From Elephas maximus indicus (taxonomy: Eukaryota > Chordata > Mammalia > Proboscidea > Elephantidae), in assembly GCF_024166365.1 (NCBI RefSeq), contig NC_064825.1:104732480-104796479 (forward strand): a DNA stretch of 64,000 nt. Direction: 5' to 3'. Each line of letters opens with the position of its first letter. Within the stretch, counting starts at the first letter, position 1. The translations under genes and the position numbers were made by a program. The notes under the pieces were generated by a model that made no database searches, had not been told where the DNA came from, and worked only from the letters and a program-made list of their open reading frames with translations. Positions 34,455 to 45,805 of this stretch are shown here, piece by piece.

Positions 34455-34830
34455 TATTTTTATTGTGCTTTAGGTGAAAGTTTACAGCTCAAGTCAATTT
34501 CCCATTCAAAAATTTATACCCATTTGCAAACCTCACAATATGACAGCAATATTATTTTTAATTGATAATCACCAGGTGTTAGGCATTTTTTGTGCCCCAT
34601 CTCACACCCTCTTGACCTATCTTGCCAACCATTACCCTCACAACCAGCTGTTCATAATTACAGCCTAACAATAGTTCGATTCTACAAATTGATCCAACAC
34701 TACCTCCTCTCAAAGTCACATCTGTTGCTTTCTGTCCATGCACTTGCTGCTTGAGAGATTTTGGAGACCCTGATACATCATTCTCACACAAACACACACT
34801 TAGAAATATGAGGGATTTCACATTCCAGAG
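34455..34830. other. Unassigned repeat-like stretch
   Basis: The opening (tttattgtgctttaggtgaa, agtttacagctcaagtcaat) resembles a repeat common in elephant DNA whose family I cannot name; the rest is unrecognised. Confidence 0.35.
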
Positions 34831-35239
34831 GGAAACTCTTGATCATTTGAATATAGGAGCCAGAAGATAAATGGTAACCAGCTTAACTCGACCTTGGGTT
34901 AACTTGCTTTCCTTCCCTCTTTCACTCTTCCCAGTTCCTCCATCCTGTTTCCCAGAATAAACCACCTACATACAAGGTCTTCTCTCAGCCTCTTCTTGGG
35001 GCCCAAGCTAGGATGCTGACCTTTAATCACTAGACATCCAAGACCTTGGGAATTTTCATGTGAATTTTCATTCATTTATTTCACGTATTTATTGAGCCCC
35101 TAGAATGTGCTATTTGGAAAGCCTGCAAGACAGAGAGGCCATATCCCAAGGAATCTCTACTTATTAAGGCCTATCCTCTGCTCCTCCCATCTACATTTCT
35201 TCCTTTTCAAATTGGCTTAGTGTTGCCATTGTTATTATT

Positions 35240-35610
35240 AATATCATTATGTATTTATAATATTCAATGAGTCTTTACTATGTCTCAGGCAGAAGAATAT
35301 CCTATGAGATATTTCTGTCATTTTAGAGTTAAGATACTGAAGCTTTTAAAAAAAAAAAACAAAAAACTCATTGCTATCAAATTGATTCCAACTCATAACA
35401 ACTCTAGAGGACACAGTAGAACTGCCCCATAGGGTTTCCAAGGAGCCTGGTGGATTTGAACTGCTGAACTTTTGGTTAGCATCTATAGCTCTTGGGGTGA
35501 AAGAATGACATCAAGGTCATCATATAACTAGTAAACACAGAAGCCAGATTCTTCTCCTTCTAAAATCATTTCCATTAACAAATTATATGGTACCTCTTAC
35601 TCTAGTATCA
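35240..35610 (-). mobile_element. MIR SINE split by a younger SINE
   Basis: Left half has gagtctttactatgtctcag and gagttaagatactgaagctt; right half has gacatcaaggtcatcatata and cacagaagccagattctt. An AfroSINE occupies 35352-35492. Confidence 0.75.
35352..35492 (-). mobile_element. AfroSINE
   Basis: Minus-strand copy (aattgattccaactcataac, gaactgccccatagggtttc) lacking most of the tRNA-like head. Confidence 0.85.
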
Positions 35611-36060
35611 AGTGCACAACATGTGTGAACCACTGCTTCATGATATAATTTCACTTTCTTAATAATCCAGTGAAATAGATATATTCTTCCCATACTCACC
35701 AGAACATTCAACAAGTCTAGAGTAAAGAACATGTTCTGCTTATATACATTAAGTACCCAGTCCTGAGCCTGTAAATTACAATAACTGCCTGACTGCCCAA
35801 TTGTTTCTGGTAATTTCCCAGATGTGCTGATTACAGAAACTAAAACTTAATTCTCTTTCTCTGTTCCAGGAAGACCCAGGTTCACAATGTGATAGACACC
35901 ATCTCTGCACATAAACATAGTGTATGTCATTCCTTCCATTCTTCCTTGGGAAGGGGGACTCTCAGATAGAACAAAGGGATCTAAAGATGAACCAAAGTAT
36001 CAATAAATCAACTCATATTTTTTAATTTATTTTGGTCTGCTTTATGCTATTATCTTTTTT
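35611..36060. other. Non-coding, nothing recognised
   Basis: No convincing frame or family apart from simple T tracts near 36056. Confidence 0.5.
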
Positions 36061-36072
36061 TTTTTTTTTTCC

Positions 36073-36225
36073 GTATCACAGGAAATGGGTGCTATCATGA
36101 ATCCCATCTTGAGGATAAGGAAACTGAAGCTTAAAATCATTATCTCATCTATGATGAGTGTGGATTATGGATCCAAGTATCTTATTTCGAAGCACAAGTG
36201 CTTCACCGTTACACTCTACCACTGA
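36073..36225 (-). mobile_element. MIR SINE
   Basis: Reverse MIR: atcccatcttgaggataagg, aaactgaagcttaaaatc, then a decayed core. Confidence 0.65.
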
Positions 36226-36594
36226 AGAAGTGATCAGCAGCCTCTATTAGCTAGATGCAATTGTTTCTGTAGCAAAGAACAAATGATATGGTAAAAGCAC
36301 TGTTTCAGTAGGCAGCAAACTCCCCTTTACTAAGGGTACTTGAGAACAGGCTGTCTTTTCCTTGACAGGAATGTACAAAGGGCGTTGCTTTAAATGGTGA
36401 TATAAACTACATGTCCTCTAAATACTAAGAGTCCCATTCTTAGCATCACCCTTACCCCTTACTCAACAAAGCAAGCAACTTCCAGAAGACTCTTTTCAAA
36501 TCTACACTATGGACCTACCCGAATTTCTTTCACCTGGAGCTCAAATAATTCAAAAGTTCTTGAATAGCTCTAATTAAATAGAAAGAATACATTC

Positions 36595-36715
36595 TTGGAA
36601 ATCAGGATAGCTGGGTTTTATTCCACACTGTCTCTCTACTGCCTTAGGATACCTTGTTAGGATGCTTACCACATTGGGCCTCAGTTTCCTCCTCTGGAGT
36701 GTGACCTGATTTTGG
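36595..36715 (+). mobile_element. MIR SINE
   Basis: MIR core: ggatagctgggttttattcc, ctctctactgcc and gggcctcagtttcctcctct. Confidence 0.7.
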
Positions 36716-37137
36716 CTGATGAAGGAATCCTAGGAGTTCAAGGGATACATCTCAGGGCTCTATCCCTTTCAAACACAGCAGCTCAGCTCATCTTCACTAA
36801 ATGTTTACTCTTCCAAGTAAAATTTCATTTGAGCCAATTTAGGACTTGGAATGTTTTAAAACAACACACACTGGAATAGATTAAAGTGCTCCTCTGTTGA
36901 AATCTATTAATTTATCACAATTCGACTTTGACTACTAGTGCACATCTAAACAGAGCCTGACATTTATGACTCTCCCCCACAACTAGTCAACCTGCTATTT
37001 TTGTTCTTCTCCTTCCCACTGCAGTCAGGCCCATCTCCTGCTACAAGAACACACACCTCAGCCAATTATTTTGTACCCTGGGAAAGGCCATGGATTCACA
37101 GTGAGCAGACTTAGTTTTCCATTCCAATCAGGGACTG

Positions 37138-37348
37138 GAGAAAACAGCTGCCCTTGAGTCAATTCCAACTCACAGGGACCCCATGTGTGTCAGTGTAGAA
37201 CCGTGCTCCATAGGGTTTTTGATGGCTAATGTTTTGGAAGTAGATCACCAGGCCTTTCTTCCAAGGCACTTCTGGGTGGACTTGAACCTCCAATTTTTCA
37301 AGTAGCAACTAAGAGTGTTAACTGTTTACACCACCCAGGGACTCCATC
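37138..37348 (-). mobile_element. AfroSINE, long variant
   Basis: Minus strand: gagtcaattccaactcacag, agatcaccaggcctttcttc, gtttacaccacccagggact. Confidence 0.9.
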
Positions 37349-37414
37349 AGGCTGCTTACTCACTTCATGGTATCAACTTTCCTAACCTTCGAATCCTGCA
37401 AAAAATAAAAGAAT

Positions 37415-37640
37415 GCAATAATAAGTAAAGTCAACATGTGTCAAGTACTTACCACTTGAGGGCACATGATTTTCTCTTTTAATTCCCACAAAAACTGTAT
37501 GAGATAAGAACTATTTTTTATCGTTTTTTGAAATTCCAACCTGACTCTGATGCAGTGAATGAGGCTTAGGAACTTCTGAAACTTGCTTAAAGCCTTTTGG
37601 CAGGTACTTGATTGAGTTCACAGCACAGGCTACCAGCCAC
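37415..37640 (-). mobile_element. MIR SINE
   Basis: Reverse MIR with tgtcaagtacttaccacttg, attcccacaaaaactgtatg and agataagaactatt. Confidence 0.55.
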
Positions 37641-37918
37641 TATTGTCTACAACCCTTCCAAGAATTTTATATCCTGCCTCACAATACTGTAGTGAAGGTC
37701 AAAGGAAGTAAAGAGCATGAGATTCTTTGGAGTGCACTGTTCAAATATTCATGATTAATTTCCATTCATATAAGTTATTACTTCCTGCTTCCTCTGCCCA
37801 TGCCCTCGGCTGGCATCCAATCCATCACCATCCCTCCTTTATGCCTCACTCCTAATACCCCGTTCACCAGTATCTTCATGAATATTTTGCTTGACATTTA
37901 TGGTGTTTCTAATACTCT

Positions 37919-38107
37919 GCCTTTCATAAAACGCAGCAATGAACATCATTTTACAAATGTCTTTGTTTACTAGTTTGAATACTTTTATTGGAGAAGTTCC
38001 TAGAAACATCATCACCGAGACCAGAGGCATATCTCCGGAAAATAGTGCCTAAGGCGATTAGTTTTAAGTTGCTGAATGATGTCTCACAACTTGAGATGTA
38101 AACTGCG
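37919..38107 (+). repeat. Left arm of a ~180-bp inverted duplication
   Basis: Its reverse complement lies at 38961-39145 with roughly nine in ten bases matching, from gcagcaatgaacatcatttt to gtctcacaacttgagatgta. It includes part L1 sequence and part unassigned sequence. Confidence 0.9.
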
Positions 38108-38265
38108 ATGGTGAATAGAAACTGCTCTTTGGTGCCCTTCCCTTCCTCCCCTCAAGTGGTGTCCAGGGCCTGTCTCATACCTGCCATACCCTAGTTATGC
38201 TTCTACCCTAGATGTGCTTCTAAAAATATGCACATTTTTTAACTCTGATGGATTCTGTACCATTA

Positions 38266-38464
38266 AAAGCTTTGCCTTGGAGTTAATTTAGACACATAGT
38301 GACCCTGCAGGGCAGAGTAGAACTGCCCCATAGGGTTTTCAAGGCTGTAATCATTACAGAAGCGGACTGTTACATCTTTCTCCTTCAGAGCAGCTGGTGG
38401 GTTTGAGCCATGAACTTTTCGGTTAGCAGCTGAGCGCTTAACCACTGTGCCACAAGGGTTCCTT
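38266..38464 (-). mobile_element. AfroSINE, long variant
   Basis: Minus strand: ttagacacatagtgaccctg, gctgtaatcattacagaagc, cttaaccactgtgccacaag. Confidence 0.9.
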
Positions 38465-38779
38465 TCTATAGCATTACTCTCTCAAAATTCTGTTTTATTC
38501 CCATCAGTAGTGTATTAAAGAGTCATTTCCCTGCATTCTTACTAACATTAAAAAAAAACATTAGATATTATCAATCTTGCTTATATTCAACAAATTACAG
38601 AGTGAACAATAATATCTCATTTAATTTGCATTCATTCAATCATTCATCCAAAGAATTTCATTGATGACATAGGTAACAAATTGGTACCCAGAAAAAGCTG
38701 GGTGAAATACAGTGTAACATTTGTATAGAGATATACTGTCTATATACAACTATCCATATCAAACTAATAATAATAAATT

Positions 38780-38960
38780 GTTAAGCACCTGCATTTTTGT
38801 ACTTGGCTAGTTTTTGATATAATTATCTTCTTTAATTCTCACATCTGGCAATGACGAGGCACACTTTATGACTGAGGAAGAGCAAAACAAACAAACTGCT
38901 CAAGGTCATACAGTTATTAATTGACAAAGTCTGGATTTGAATCTATTCACCATTGCACTT
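38780..38960 (-). mobile_element. MIR SINE
   Basis: Reverse MIR: attgttaagcacctgcattt, tgactgaggaagagcaaaac, tgctcaaggtcatacagtta. Confidence 0.75.
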
Positions 38961-39145
38961 TACATCTCTAGTTGTGAGACATCATTCAGCAACTGAAAAC
39001 TAATTGCCTTAGGCAGTATTTTCTGTAGATACGCCTCTGGTCTCGGTGATGATGTTTCTAGGAATTTCTCCAATAAAAATATTCAAACTAGTAAACAAAG
39101 ACATTTGTAAAGTGATGTTCATTGCTGCATTGTAGGAATTTTATA
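38961..39145 (-). repeat. Right arm of the ~180-bp inverted duplication
   Basis: Reverse complement of 37919-38107; see that entry. The loop between the arms is about 850 bases. Confidence 0.9.
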
Positions 39146-39825
39146 GCTGATGTATGTTTCCTCTGCCTGAATTTCTCACAGAGATGATTTCTCCCATGAA
39201 ATCCTGGATAACAAGAAGAGGTTAGCAATGTGCTCAGTGAGTGCCTCTGGGTCGTCATTTTTAATGAGCAATCAGCAGCCCTGCTTTCTTGGGAAGGTAT
39301 GTGCCCCAAGCATATACATCATCAATAAGGACTTTAAAAGGACTATTGAATACACCTTGCTTTTCTTGAGAGTCGAGGACTTGTTAGTGAAGATGGAATA
39401 ATCTCCAGTTGTGCTTTTGTGTAGGATGGAAGTTACTATATGATTGTAGACACAAAAATTAATGTTTACTTGGAATTCTTCTGCAGAAAGGGAGAGTTAT
39501 TCTTTCTTAACTTCTCCACCCTCTTCCTAAGCAAATCACCAGCATCACTCCCAACACAACACTACCACCACCCTCTTCAACAGAGATGCTCACATATAGG
39601 TGTGTAAGTTTTTATGTTGATTGAGAGATATATTTTAAAGATTTCAACTCACCATGACATTGATAATGAAAACCAGAGATCTGAAATATCATTTACTAAG
39701 TAAAAGAAAAAAAAATAAAAACACCATGAAAATTTTTTCTCAGAGGCTATTACTAGAAAAATTAAAGTTAAAGAAATTGGTACAAAAGGAAACAAGATAT
39801 ATAGATATACAGAGAGAGAGAGAGA
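39146..39825. other. Non-coding, nothing recognised
   Basis: A short (ga)n run at 39810-39826 leads into the SINE that follows. No gene. Confidence 0.5.
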
Positions 39826-40018
39826 GCCCTGGCGGTGTAGTGGTTAAAGTGCTCAAGTGCTAACCAAAAGTTCAGGAGTTCAAACCCACCAACCACTCTG
39901 TGAGAGAAAGATGTTGCAGTCTGCTTCTGTAAAGATCGCAGCCTTGAAAACCCCATAGGGCAGTTATATTCTGTCCTATAGGGTTGCTATGAGTCAAAAT
40001 TGACTCAACGGCAATCAA
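39826..40018 (+). mobile_element. AfroSINE, long variant (left of a tail-to-tail pair)
   Basis: Plus strand from agccctggcggtgtagtggt to gcaatcaat, with intact-looking A box and the bodies of the long form. Confidence 0.92.
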
Positions 40019-40039
40019 TATGTACATATATATATATAC

Positions 40040-40187
40040 TGTTGCTGTTGAGTTGATTCCGACACATAATGACCCTATAAGACAGAGTAGAACTGCCCCA
40101 CAGGGTTTCCAAGGAACGGCTGATGGAGTCGAACTGCCAACATTTTGGTTAGCAGCCAAATGCTTAACCACTGCACCACGAGGGCTA
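40040..40187 (-). mobile_element. AfroSINE (right of a tail-to-tail pair)
   Basis: Minus strand, from gttgctgttgagttgattcc to cttaaccactgcaccacgag. A (ta)n run lies at 40026-40038 between the two SINEs and another at 40186-40198. Confidence 0.92.
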
Positions 40188-40198
40188 TATATATATAT

Positions 40199-40600
40199 GT
40201 ATTTTAATGTATTAAGTATATCTAAACATATGAGGGAGAATAGAAGGAAAACAGACAAAAAAATTTTTAACTATCCTCATCACACCAAGTGTTCCCATTC
40301 CTTTCTACAAGCACATCTTTGAAGCATGTATACACCCTCTTTTATTTGCTAATATCCATATCTGGATAAAGGCCCAAATATCAAATTATGACATTTCTGT
40401 TTTGATAAAGTGCCAAAAGTTATTAAGGTAAATGAAGTTAAAAACTGATAGCTCAAGGCTCTTACCCCGAGATCACAATTTGTGTAAACAGATCAAACAA
40501 ACAGGTGAATTATTAGCGCATTTTAGGTATAATTGTGTGTGTGTTTAGATGACTCAATTATTTCAAAAATTTCAAAATAGCAGCTTAATTAATAGGAACA
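40199..40600. other. Non-coding, nothing recognised
   Basis: AT-rich with no frame or repeat I can name. Confidence 0.5.
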
Positions 40601-41420
40601 TGTTTAATACTTAAGTTTTTAGGGCCATCTCCAAAGCTCAGTCTGGCGTCATCTCTGGTTTCTGAGAACCCAGGCAGTTACCCAATGATCTCGGCAGGAA
40701 GAGGGTAGAAGGCCATTGAGATAAATATTCTAGGATCACGTCAGAGTAACCAACCGTCGGACTCCAGCCAGGATTTACTCACATGAAGCTTCTTTTATAG
40801 AACAGCAAGAAATTAAGACACGTGAGAGTTTCAGCTTGGTTGTTCCAAATGTAGAGGCAAGTAAATCAGGACCTGTACAGCCAACAAATAGTCCTATTAC
40901 TTAATGGGGAATTATTTTTATAGAACTCGATGGCAACAGGTAGAGTGTCTAATGATTTCAAAAGAAATTTAAAACAGGTGCTCTAAGTGACAAGGACTTA
41001 TATAGGGAACAACCTTTGTGGTTGGCAGAGTAATTTAAATTTTCTCTAAATAGGAAAGATTGCCAAAAGACAGCCAGGAAAGCTATTTACAAAATCATTC
41101 CAGGGACGGTGCCTGCCATCTGGCTGTACTTTGAACTTAATTTGAAAGGAGTTTCCAATCCACATCTTAGAAGAAGCATCATTAATAAGATACCTGCCTT
41201 TGGGTAATGGACCTGTACTAAAAGGGGACAGAGAGCTATTTGCAAAAACTGGAAATGCACCAACTTGCATCACTGCAATTGCATCCCTTTGAGGCTGGGT
41301 CTCTGCTGACTCAGGAGCTAATCACCGTGCGGTGAATTCCCATCTAGCCCTCAGGGGCTGAGCAGCACTGGGACCAGGCCAAGCTGATGACTCACAAGCA
41401 CAAACACAGATCCTAGTATT
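40600..41420. other. Unassigned block, less AT-rich than its surroundings
   Basis: Contains gggccatctccaaagctcag, gggacggtgcctgccatctg and caggggctgagcagcactgg. It fits no repeat family I know and has no long open frame on the plus strand (75 codons at most on minus). Could be a divergent old repeat or conserved non-coding DNA. Confidence 0.4.
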
Positions 41421-41954
41421 AACCATTCAATTATTTACTCCAGAACTAAGCTCTGTCCTTAAATAACAGAATGACCACAACCATCTTTCTGCTTAATAAT
41501 ATAGATCCAAAAAATAAAAAAGAATACAACTTATTCTTGGCCATCCAGCAAGGACCAGGACCGAATTTTTCTATGACCTAGCCTGATGATCTTTTCATCT
41601 TGTAACACTATCATTAAAATTATATCACATCTGACTTTGTGAATTCCAAAGTCAAGAAAGACCCTCTGTGCCTTGGGTTACTGGCACATTTGTATAATCA
41701 CTTAGCATTTGATAGAACTTTTCCTTGATATTTTTAACATAATGCCTTAGTTGCATATAAAATTATGGAAGAATATATAATTATCTCATACAACAACTTT
41801 CTAATCTTCAATGGCAGTGCACTGCTGGATTGAAGAAAGATGTTCTTGGATTATTCATTTTATATTTGAATGTTTATTGTAAGACTCATTGAGTCATATT
41901 TTCATCCCCTACTCTAGAAACAATGTGAACAATTATTTTAAGGGCAAATAAAAA
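41421..41954. other. Non-coding, nothing recognised
   Basis: AT-rich sequence without a recognised gene or family. Confidence 0.5.
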
Positions 41955-42042
41955 AGATGGTGCAAGACTGGGTGTTTCATTCTGCTATGCGTAAGGTTGC
42001 CATGCATAGGAACTAGCTCCACAGCAAACAACAACAACAAAA
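41955..42042 (+). mobile_element. RTE LINE 3' tail fragment
   Basis: Reads gatggtgcaagactgggtgt, aaggttgccatgcatagg and a (caa)n tail: the last 90 bases of the RTE. Confidence 0.8.
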
Positions 42043-42485
42043 AGTTGGTTAAAGACAAAAAAATAGTTTCCACTATTAAGGACTGAAAAAAGTATCTCAG
42101 TCAAGAAAAATAAGGGTTAACTCTCTCTTACTTCATAAGAAATTTTATTCTCAAATACAATTTTTTCCAATTTAGATATATTTGAAGTTATAGCTTTTAT
42201 TCTTTTCTACCTTCATTAATAAAAAAGATACTAATATCCTACTTTTGCAACTTGTTCATTGGAGTTTACAACTGGGTAATTCATATATTTGACCTTCCAC
42301 TTGGGAATTTACAACTGGTTCATTGACATATTTGACCTTACACTTTGCAAGTCTCCTGAGAGGAAATTTTACAAAATATCATCCTCACAGATGATGGACA
42401 ACCTCTGCATTTGGATCGTCTTTGCTAAATTACTACAATTACTCTACCTTCTCATCTAACGATTTATACATGGAACCTTCTAACT
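42043..42485. other. Non-coding with a short local duplication
   Basis: Phrases tttacaactgg and catatttgacctt recur at 42265-42300 and 42308-42335, suggesting a small tandem duplication of about 40 bases. No gene. Confidence 0.45.
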
Positions 42486-42692
42486 AAGGTCCCTGAGTGG
42501 TGCAGATGGTTAAGCATTCAACTACGAGCAGGAAAGTTGGCCATTTGAACCCACCCAAAGGTTCCTTGGAAAACAGGTCTGGTGCTCTGCTTTTGAAAGG
42601 TCAGAACCTTGAAAACCCTATGAGGCAGTTCTACTCTTATACACACGGGTCATCATGAGTCAGAATCAACTCAATGGCAACAAACAACAATG
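42486..42692 (+). mobile_element. AfroSINE, long variant
   Basis: Plus strand from ggtccctgagtggtgcagat to catgagtcagaatcaactca with an aacaacaat tail. Confidence 0.9.
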
Positions 42693-42879
42693 AGACATGC
42701 TTTTCCTTATCACACACAGATATATTATCTACCTATTTATGTACTTCATGTATCTCTGTGCTATATACGTACACACACACACACTTCAAACAACTACAAA
42801 AATCTACATCCAGTTATTATCTTTTGCATCACTCCTTAATAAAACTATTTTCTTCATTATACTTATTTCTAACAAACTC

Positions 42880-43045
42880 ACATTGTTCATTTATTTGTTT
42901 ACTTGTTTATTACTCATCTAATCCTCACTGGAATTTAAGTTTCACACAAACACGACCCTTGTCTATAGTGTTCTACACTATATGCCCAGTCTTTGGAACT
43001 GTCTGGCACACTGTAAGCACTGAACAATATTTCTTGGATAAAAAA
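42880..43045 (+). mobile_element. L2 LINE 3' end
   Basis: L2 tail pattern: ggaatttaagtttcacacaa, ctggcacactgtaagcactg, aacaatatttcttggataaa. Confidence 0.65.
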
Positions 43046-43570
43046 ATAAGCCAAAATTTCCTAACGTAATTGGCCACACAGCTGTTTTTCAAGTAATATA
43101 TTGCATATAACACAGTATGCAATAACACTGGGAAAAACCCTTAAGAAACAATATTTACCTCTTCAAGATTCTACCTTCATGCCCAAGCAGAGTATTAATT
43201 CACCTGCATGGTTGAGTTGCTTTTTTTTCCTCCAAACTCCTCTCTTACTTATGGGTCACTTTCTTTTAAATTCAACAATTATTTATTCATTCCTTGAGTC
43301 CATTGAATCCCACTTTTTAAGTACACACACTCACTTGAAGGGTAGTACATTTATGGGAATGAGATCATTTTCTCTGACACAGGAATCAAGAAAGTGTGAG
43401 TAACCTGGGAAGCTGAAGTCAAGAAAGAGATGAAGGGAAGAAAGTGGATCCCTCAAAAACAATGGACAAAAGCCTCAAGGACAATCTTTATAAGGAACAG
43501 GTCTGTGTTTTGATATTTTTGCATCATGCCAGGAAGCATTGTGTGAAGTGAAAAGAATAAAGGAGACATA
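43046..43570. other. Non-coding, nothing recognised
   Basis: A 100-codon open frame (43101-43403) has no family features and unremarkable composition; not called as a gene. Confidence 0.5.
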
Positions 43571-43574
43571 GTCT

Positions 43575-43830
43575 AAAAATTTGCCAGTGTTGCTTAACCT
43601 CATTGAGACTTGTTTTCTTCTTGTAGAAAATGGGGCAAAGGCCTACTAACAATGTTGTTATTGCTAGGTGCTGTCAAGTTCATTCTGACTCATAGCAACC
43701 CCATATACAGCAGAACGAAACACTGCCTCACCCTGTGCCATCCTCACAATCATTCTAACAATACTTGTGACTAGAATTAAGAGAGTTTTATTATATAAAG
43801 AACCTAACAAAGTGTACGCCTCATAATTGG
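43575..43830 (+). mobile_element. MIR SINE split by an RTE tail
   Basis: Left part ttgcttaacctcattgagac and gtagaaaatggggcaaa; the right part is a weak continuation (attatataaagaacctaaca). The RTE fragment at 43654-43754 interrupts it. Confidence 0.5.
43654..43754 (-). mobile_element. Short RTE 3' insertion with target-site duplication
   Basis: Starts gttgttattgctaggtgctg. It is flanked by ctaacaat at 43646-43653 and again at 43755-43762, an 8-base target-site duplication. Confidence 0.8.
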
Positions 43831-43969
43831 CCCTTCACAATGGTTAGCTCACTACCCTCAATTAGATAATGACTAATATTCTCACTGATAAAACCAAAGT
43901 ATCCTCACAAAGAAGATCCAAATATGATTTATCTTATTCATTTTAGGATAAAATTTGCATACTTCCTTT

Positions 43970-44602
43970 AAATAGAGAAAAGATTGAAGTTGTCAAAGAT
44001 TTCATTTTACTCGGATTCACAATCAACACCCATGGAAGCAGCAGTCAGGAAATCAAAAGACGCATTGCATTGGGTAAATTTGCTGCAAATAAACTCTTTA
44101 AAGTGTTGAAAAGCAAAGATGTCACCTTGAAGACTAAAAGGCACCTGATCCAAGCCAAGGTATTTTCAATCACATCATATGCATGTGAGAACTGGACAGC
44201 GAATAAGGAAGACCAAAGAAAAATTGACACCTTTGTATTGTGATGTTGGCAAAGAATATTGACTATACCATGGACTGCCAAAAGAATGAACAAATCTATC
44301 TTGGAAGAAGTACAGCCAGAATGATCCTTAGAAGACAGGATGGCGAGACTGCATTTTACATACTCTGGACATGTTGTCAGGAGGGATCAGTCCCTGGAGA
44401 AGCATATCATGCTTGGTAAAGTAGAGGGTCAGCAGAAAAGAGAAAGATCCTCAATGATATGGATTGACACAGTGGCTGCAACAGTGGGCTCAAGCATAAC
44501 AACAGTTGTAAGGATGGCGCAGGACCAGGTGGTACTTCTTTCTGTGGTACTTAGGGTAGCTATGAGTCAGAGCTGACTTGACAGCACCTAACAACAACAA
44601 CA
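43970..44602 (+). mobile_element. RTE LINE, 5'-truncated 3' end
   Basis: Begins at the middle of the reverse transcriptase C-terminal region (gaaaagattgaagttgtc) and reads GKFAANKLFKVLKSKDVTLK, then GHVVRRDQSLEKHIMLG, ending cacctaacaacaacaaca. It keeps the 300 bases missing from the longer copy at 24876. Frames are broken. Confidence 0.9.
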
Positions 44603-44802
44603 TAGTAACATAGAATGACCTGCATAAAGAAGCATTATTGCTGGAAAATATTGTTACATGAGAAAAATATCTGCAACAAATTTGACGTAATTTTTCCTGG
44701 AGGACAAATTGAATCATTAGGACTGAAAGTAAATTTCTTATACAGAGGCGTAAACATAACACAGAAAGTATATTTTATTTGCAAAGAGAATATGACTGAG
44801 AT

Positions 44803-44960
44803 ATGGAAGTTCTGGATTTAAATTCTGTACCTGAGATCTTAGACATCTGACCTGAGACAAGTAAGTTAACTAAACCTCTTTTAGCTTCAATTTGCTTCTC
44901 TGGAGGATGGGCATATACTGAAACTACCAACTGAGTACGTAGATGAAATGACCTAACATT
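44803..44960 (+). mobile_element. MIR SINE
   Basis: MIR core: gaagttctggatttaaattc, gacaagtaagttaactaaac, ttctctggaggatggg. Confidence 0.65.
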
Positions 44961-45805
44961 CGTTTAATGTAAATACATTTACAGAGCTATAGCTTTGGAA
45001 CCTTACCTTAAGTCTTTGTGTTGAGATTAAATTAAATTAAAAAAAAAATGTTTACCTTCATTGTTTCAAGTGGCTCCTCAAGTCTTGGTAAGAAAAAAAA
45101 GTCCTTTATAGTCATGAAAAACTGCATGCTACAAGCACATTTGAGAAAATAAGATCATATTAAAGGTAAATTCAAAATGTCTAGCTTATATTTTGTGCAG
45201 AGAAAAATTTAGAAACATGAAACGAATTGTTTCTTCTATTAGCACCTCTTGCTTTTCTTGGTAGATTAGTGGTGAACAACAACAACAACAAAAAATCAGA
45301 AATGGTTTTTTCATTCCCAACTGTCTATCCTCCCCCCACTCCCTGCCCCCATATCCAGGAACTTCTTTTCTCTTTTTTGCTTACTGCAGGCAAAACCAAA
45401 TAAACAAAAAAAAGAAGAAGAAGAAGTCCTGAGACCAAGGTGCTGTGGAAAAGCCAGTTTCACCCAAGTAACATACGATTGAAGAATTTCATAAAATAGT
45501 GGTGAGACTGGAGCAAAGTGTACTCTAGAATCACCAACAAGGGACTTGCAGTCCTTTCTCTGATGTATATCCTGAATGTATGCACAATGAGCACTGGAAC
45601 CTCAATAAAGTACATGAAAAACTATCGAAAGCGCCTATCAGAGGGCCTAACCACCATTAAAAAAAAAAAATGCTCAATAAATGTTAGTTTCTGGGCCTTG
45701 TTTTGGTCAGTGATCTGCAAAACTTGAAAATCCTCTTTCACAGTTTACCACAGATATGATCCTTCCTATCTATTTACATCATCATTTTCTGGCATAATGA
45801 ACAGC
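44961..45805. other. 3' flank of the 45806-46732 receptor
   Basis: No gene seen. A and AAC tracts occur near 45032, 45278 and 45660; an L2-like scrap (acaatgagcactggaacctc) is near 45583. Confidence 0.45.

Larger units (their letters stand above)
37900..38640. mobile_element. L1-type 3' fragment carrying later insertions
   Basis: L1 3' words (gcagcaatgaacatcatttt, ggagaagttcctagaaa, catcagtagtgtattaaaga, tatctcatttaatttgcatt) are interrupted by a segment at about 38010-38220 and by a SINE at 38266-38464. Confidence 0.6.

Noticed and set aside
39872-40258. 128-codon minus-strand frame and a 100-codon plus-strand frame in the same place
   Set aside because: Both are translations of the two SINEs and the TA repeat between them.
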